Shown here one piece after another: positions 63,942-64,000 of a DNA stretch of 64,000 bases. The notes below the pieces were generated by a model. That model ran no database searches. It was not told where the DNA came from and saw only the letters and a program-made list of their open reading frames with translations. The position numbers were made by a program, and so were the translations under genes. Location of the stretch: contig DAITSJ010000013.1 in the NCBI GenBank assembly GCA_036843405.1, positions 31,044 to 95,043 on the forward strand. The letters run 5' to 3'. Source of the stretch: DGNJ01 sp002388905. GTDB taxonomy: Bacteria; Pseudomonadota; Gammaproteobacteria; Pseudomonadales; Porticoccaceae. Every line of letters starts with the position of its first letter. The stretch's first letter is position 1.

Positions 63942-64000
63942 TACATTAGGGTCTTAGGAAGTTAAGACATCAAATTGGCTTCTCACGAAGCAATTTAAGA

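Overview
The window is a GC-rich chromosomal segment that looks gammaproteobacterial. The support is an rsx/rnf operon with E. coli-like gene order, TrmA, DeaD and YaiI homologues, a TonB receptor, and a PEP-CTERM/exosortase A satellite gene set (PrsT, exosortase-associated acyl-CoA ligase, PLP decarboxylase, hydrolases, acyltransferases, and a PEP-CTERM protein behind a sigma-54 type promoter). No rRNA, tRNA, CRISPR array, insertion sequence or integrase was seen.

Layout. (1) 1-10673, plus strand: the end of rsxC, then rsxD, rsxG and rsxE, followed by eight genes of a multisubunit cation/proton antiporter in the order E-F-G-(A'+B)-C-D-D-D. That order resembles the antiporter half of archaeal membrane-bound hydrogenases more than a classical mrpABCDEFG operon. 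(2) 10678-16390: mostly housekeeping genes (FadD-like acyl-CoA ligase, YaiI, DEAD-box helicase, TrmA, VanZ-like protein). (3) 16502-21580: an envelope trio made of a LolA-like periplasmic protein, an outer-membrane barrel and an MMPL/RND transporter with an apparent PAS-like N-terminal domain. (4) 21566-29404: PrsT, a PEP-CTERM protein, a nitroreductase-like enzyme, a ThiF/E1-like enzyme and two tandem exosortase-associated acyltransferases. (5) 29664-31017: low-molecular-weight tyrosine phosphatase and trypsin-like protease. (6) 31278-42624: exosortase A-associated ligase, PLP decarboxylase, GNAT-like protein, secreted kelch/beta-helix protein, glycosyltransferase, fused double hydrolase, ACP and an asparagine-synthase homologue. 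(7) 42739-54172: flippase, two sulfotransferases, a QueC-like PP-loop protein, two family 2 and two family 4 glycosyltransferases, an ATP-grasp protein and a TPR protein, i.e. a polysaccharide assembly locus with an AT-rich inner patch. (8) 54182-63941: polysaccharide deacetylase, PL14-like lyase, TonB receptor, UDP-glucose dehydrogenase, a membrane PQQ sugar dehydrogenase fused to cytochrome c, and a pyruvyl transferase.

How it fits together (inference): regions 4 to 8 appear to make, decorate (sulfate, pyruvate, uronic acid), export, trim and perhaps re-import an extracellular polysaccharide, and to sort PEP-CTERM proteins into the same matrix. The exosortase, Wza/Wzc-type export proteins and the PrsK/PrsR regulators are not in the window. 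Region 1 would couple ferredoxin:NAD redox chemistry to Na+/H+ movement.

The strongest candidates for something undescribed are the Rnf plus Mbh-type antiporter gene block and the ThiF/nitroreductase/double-acyltransferase cluster next to a PEP-CTERM gene. All calls rest on reading the sequence and on family knowledge; no database search was run.
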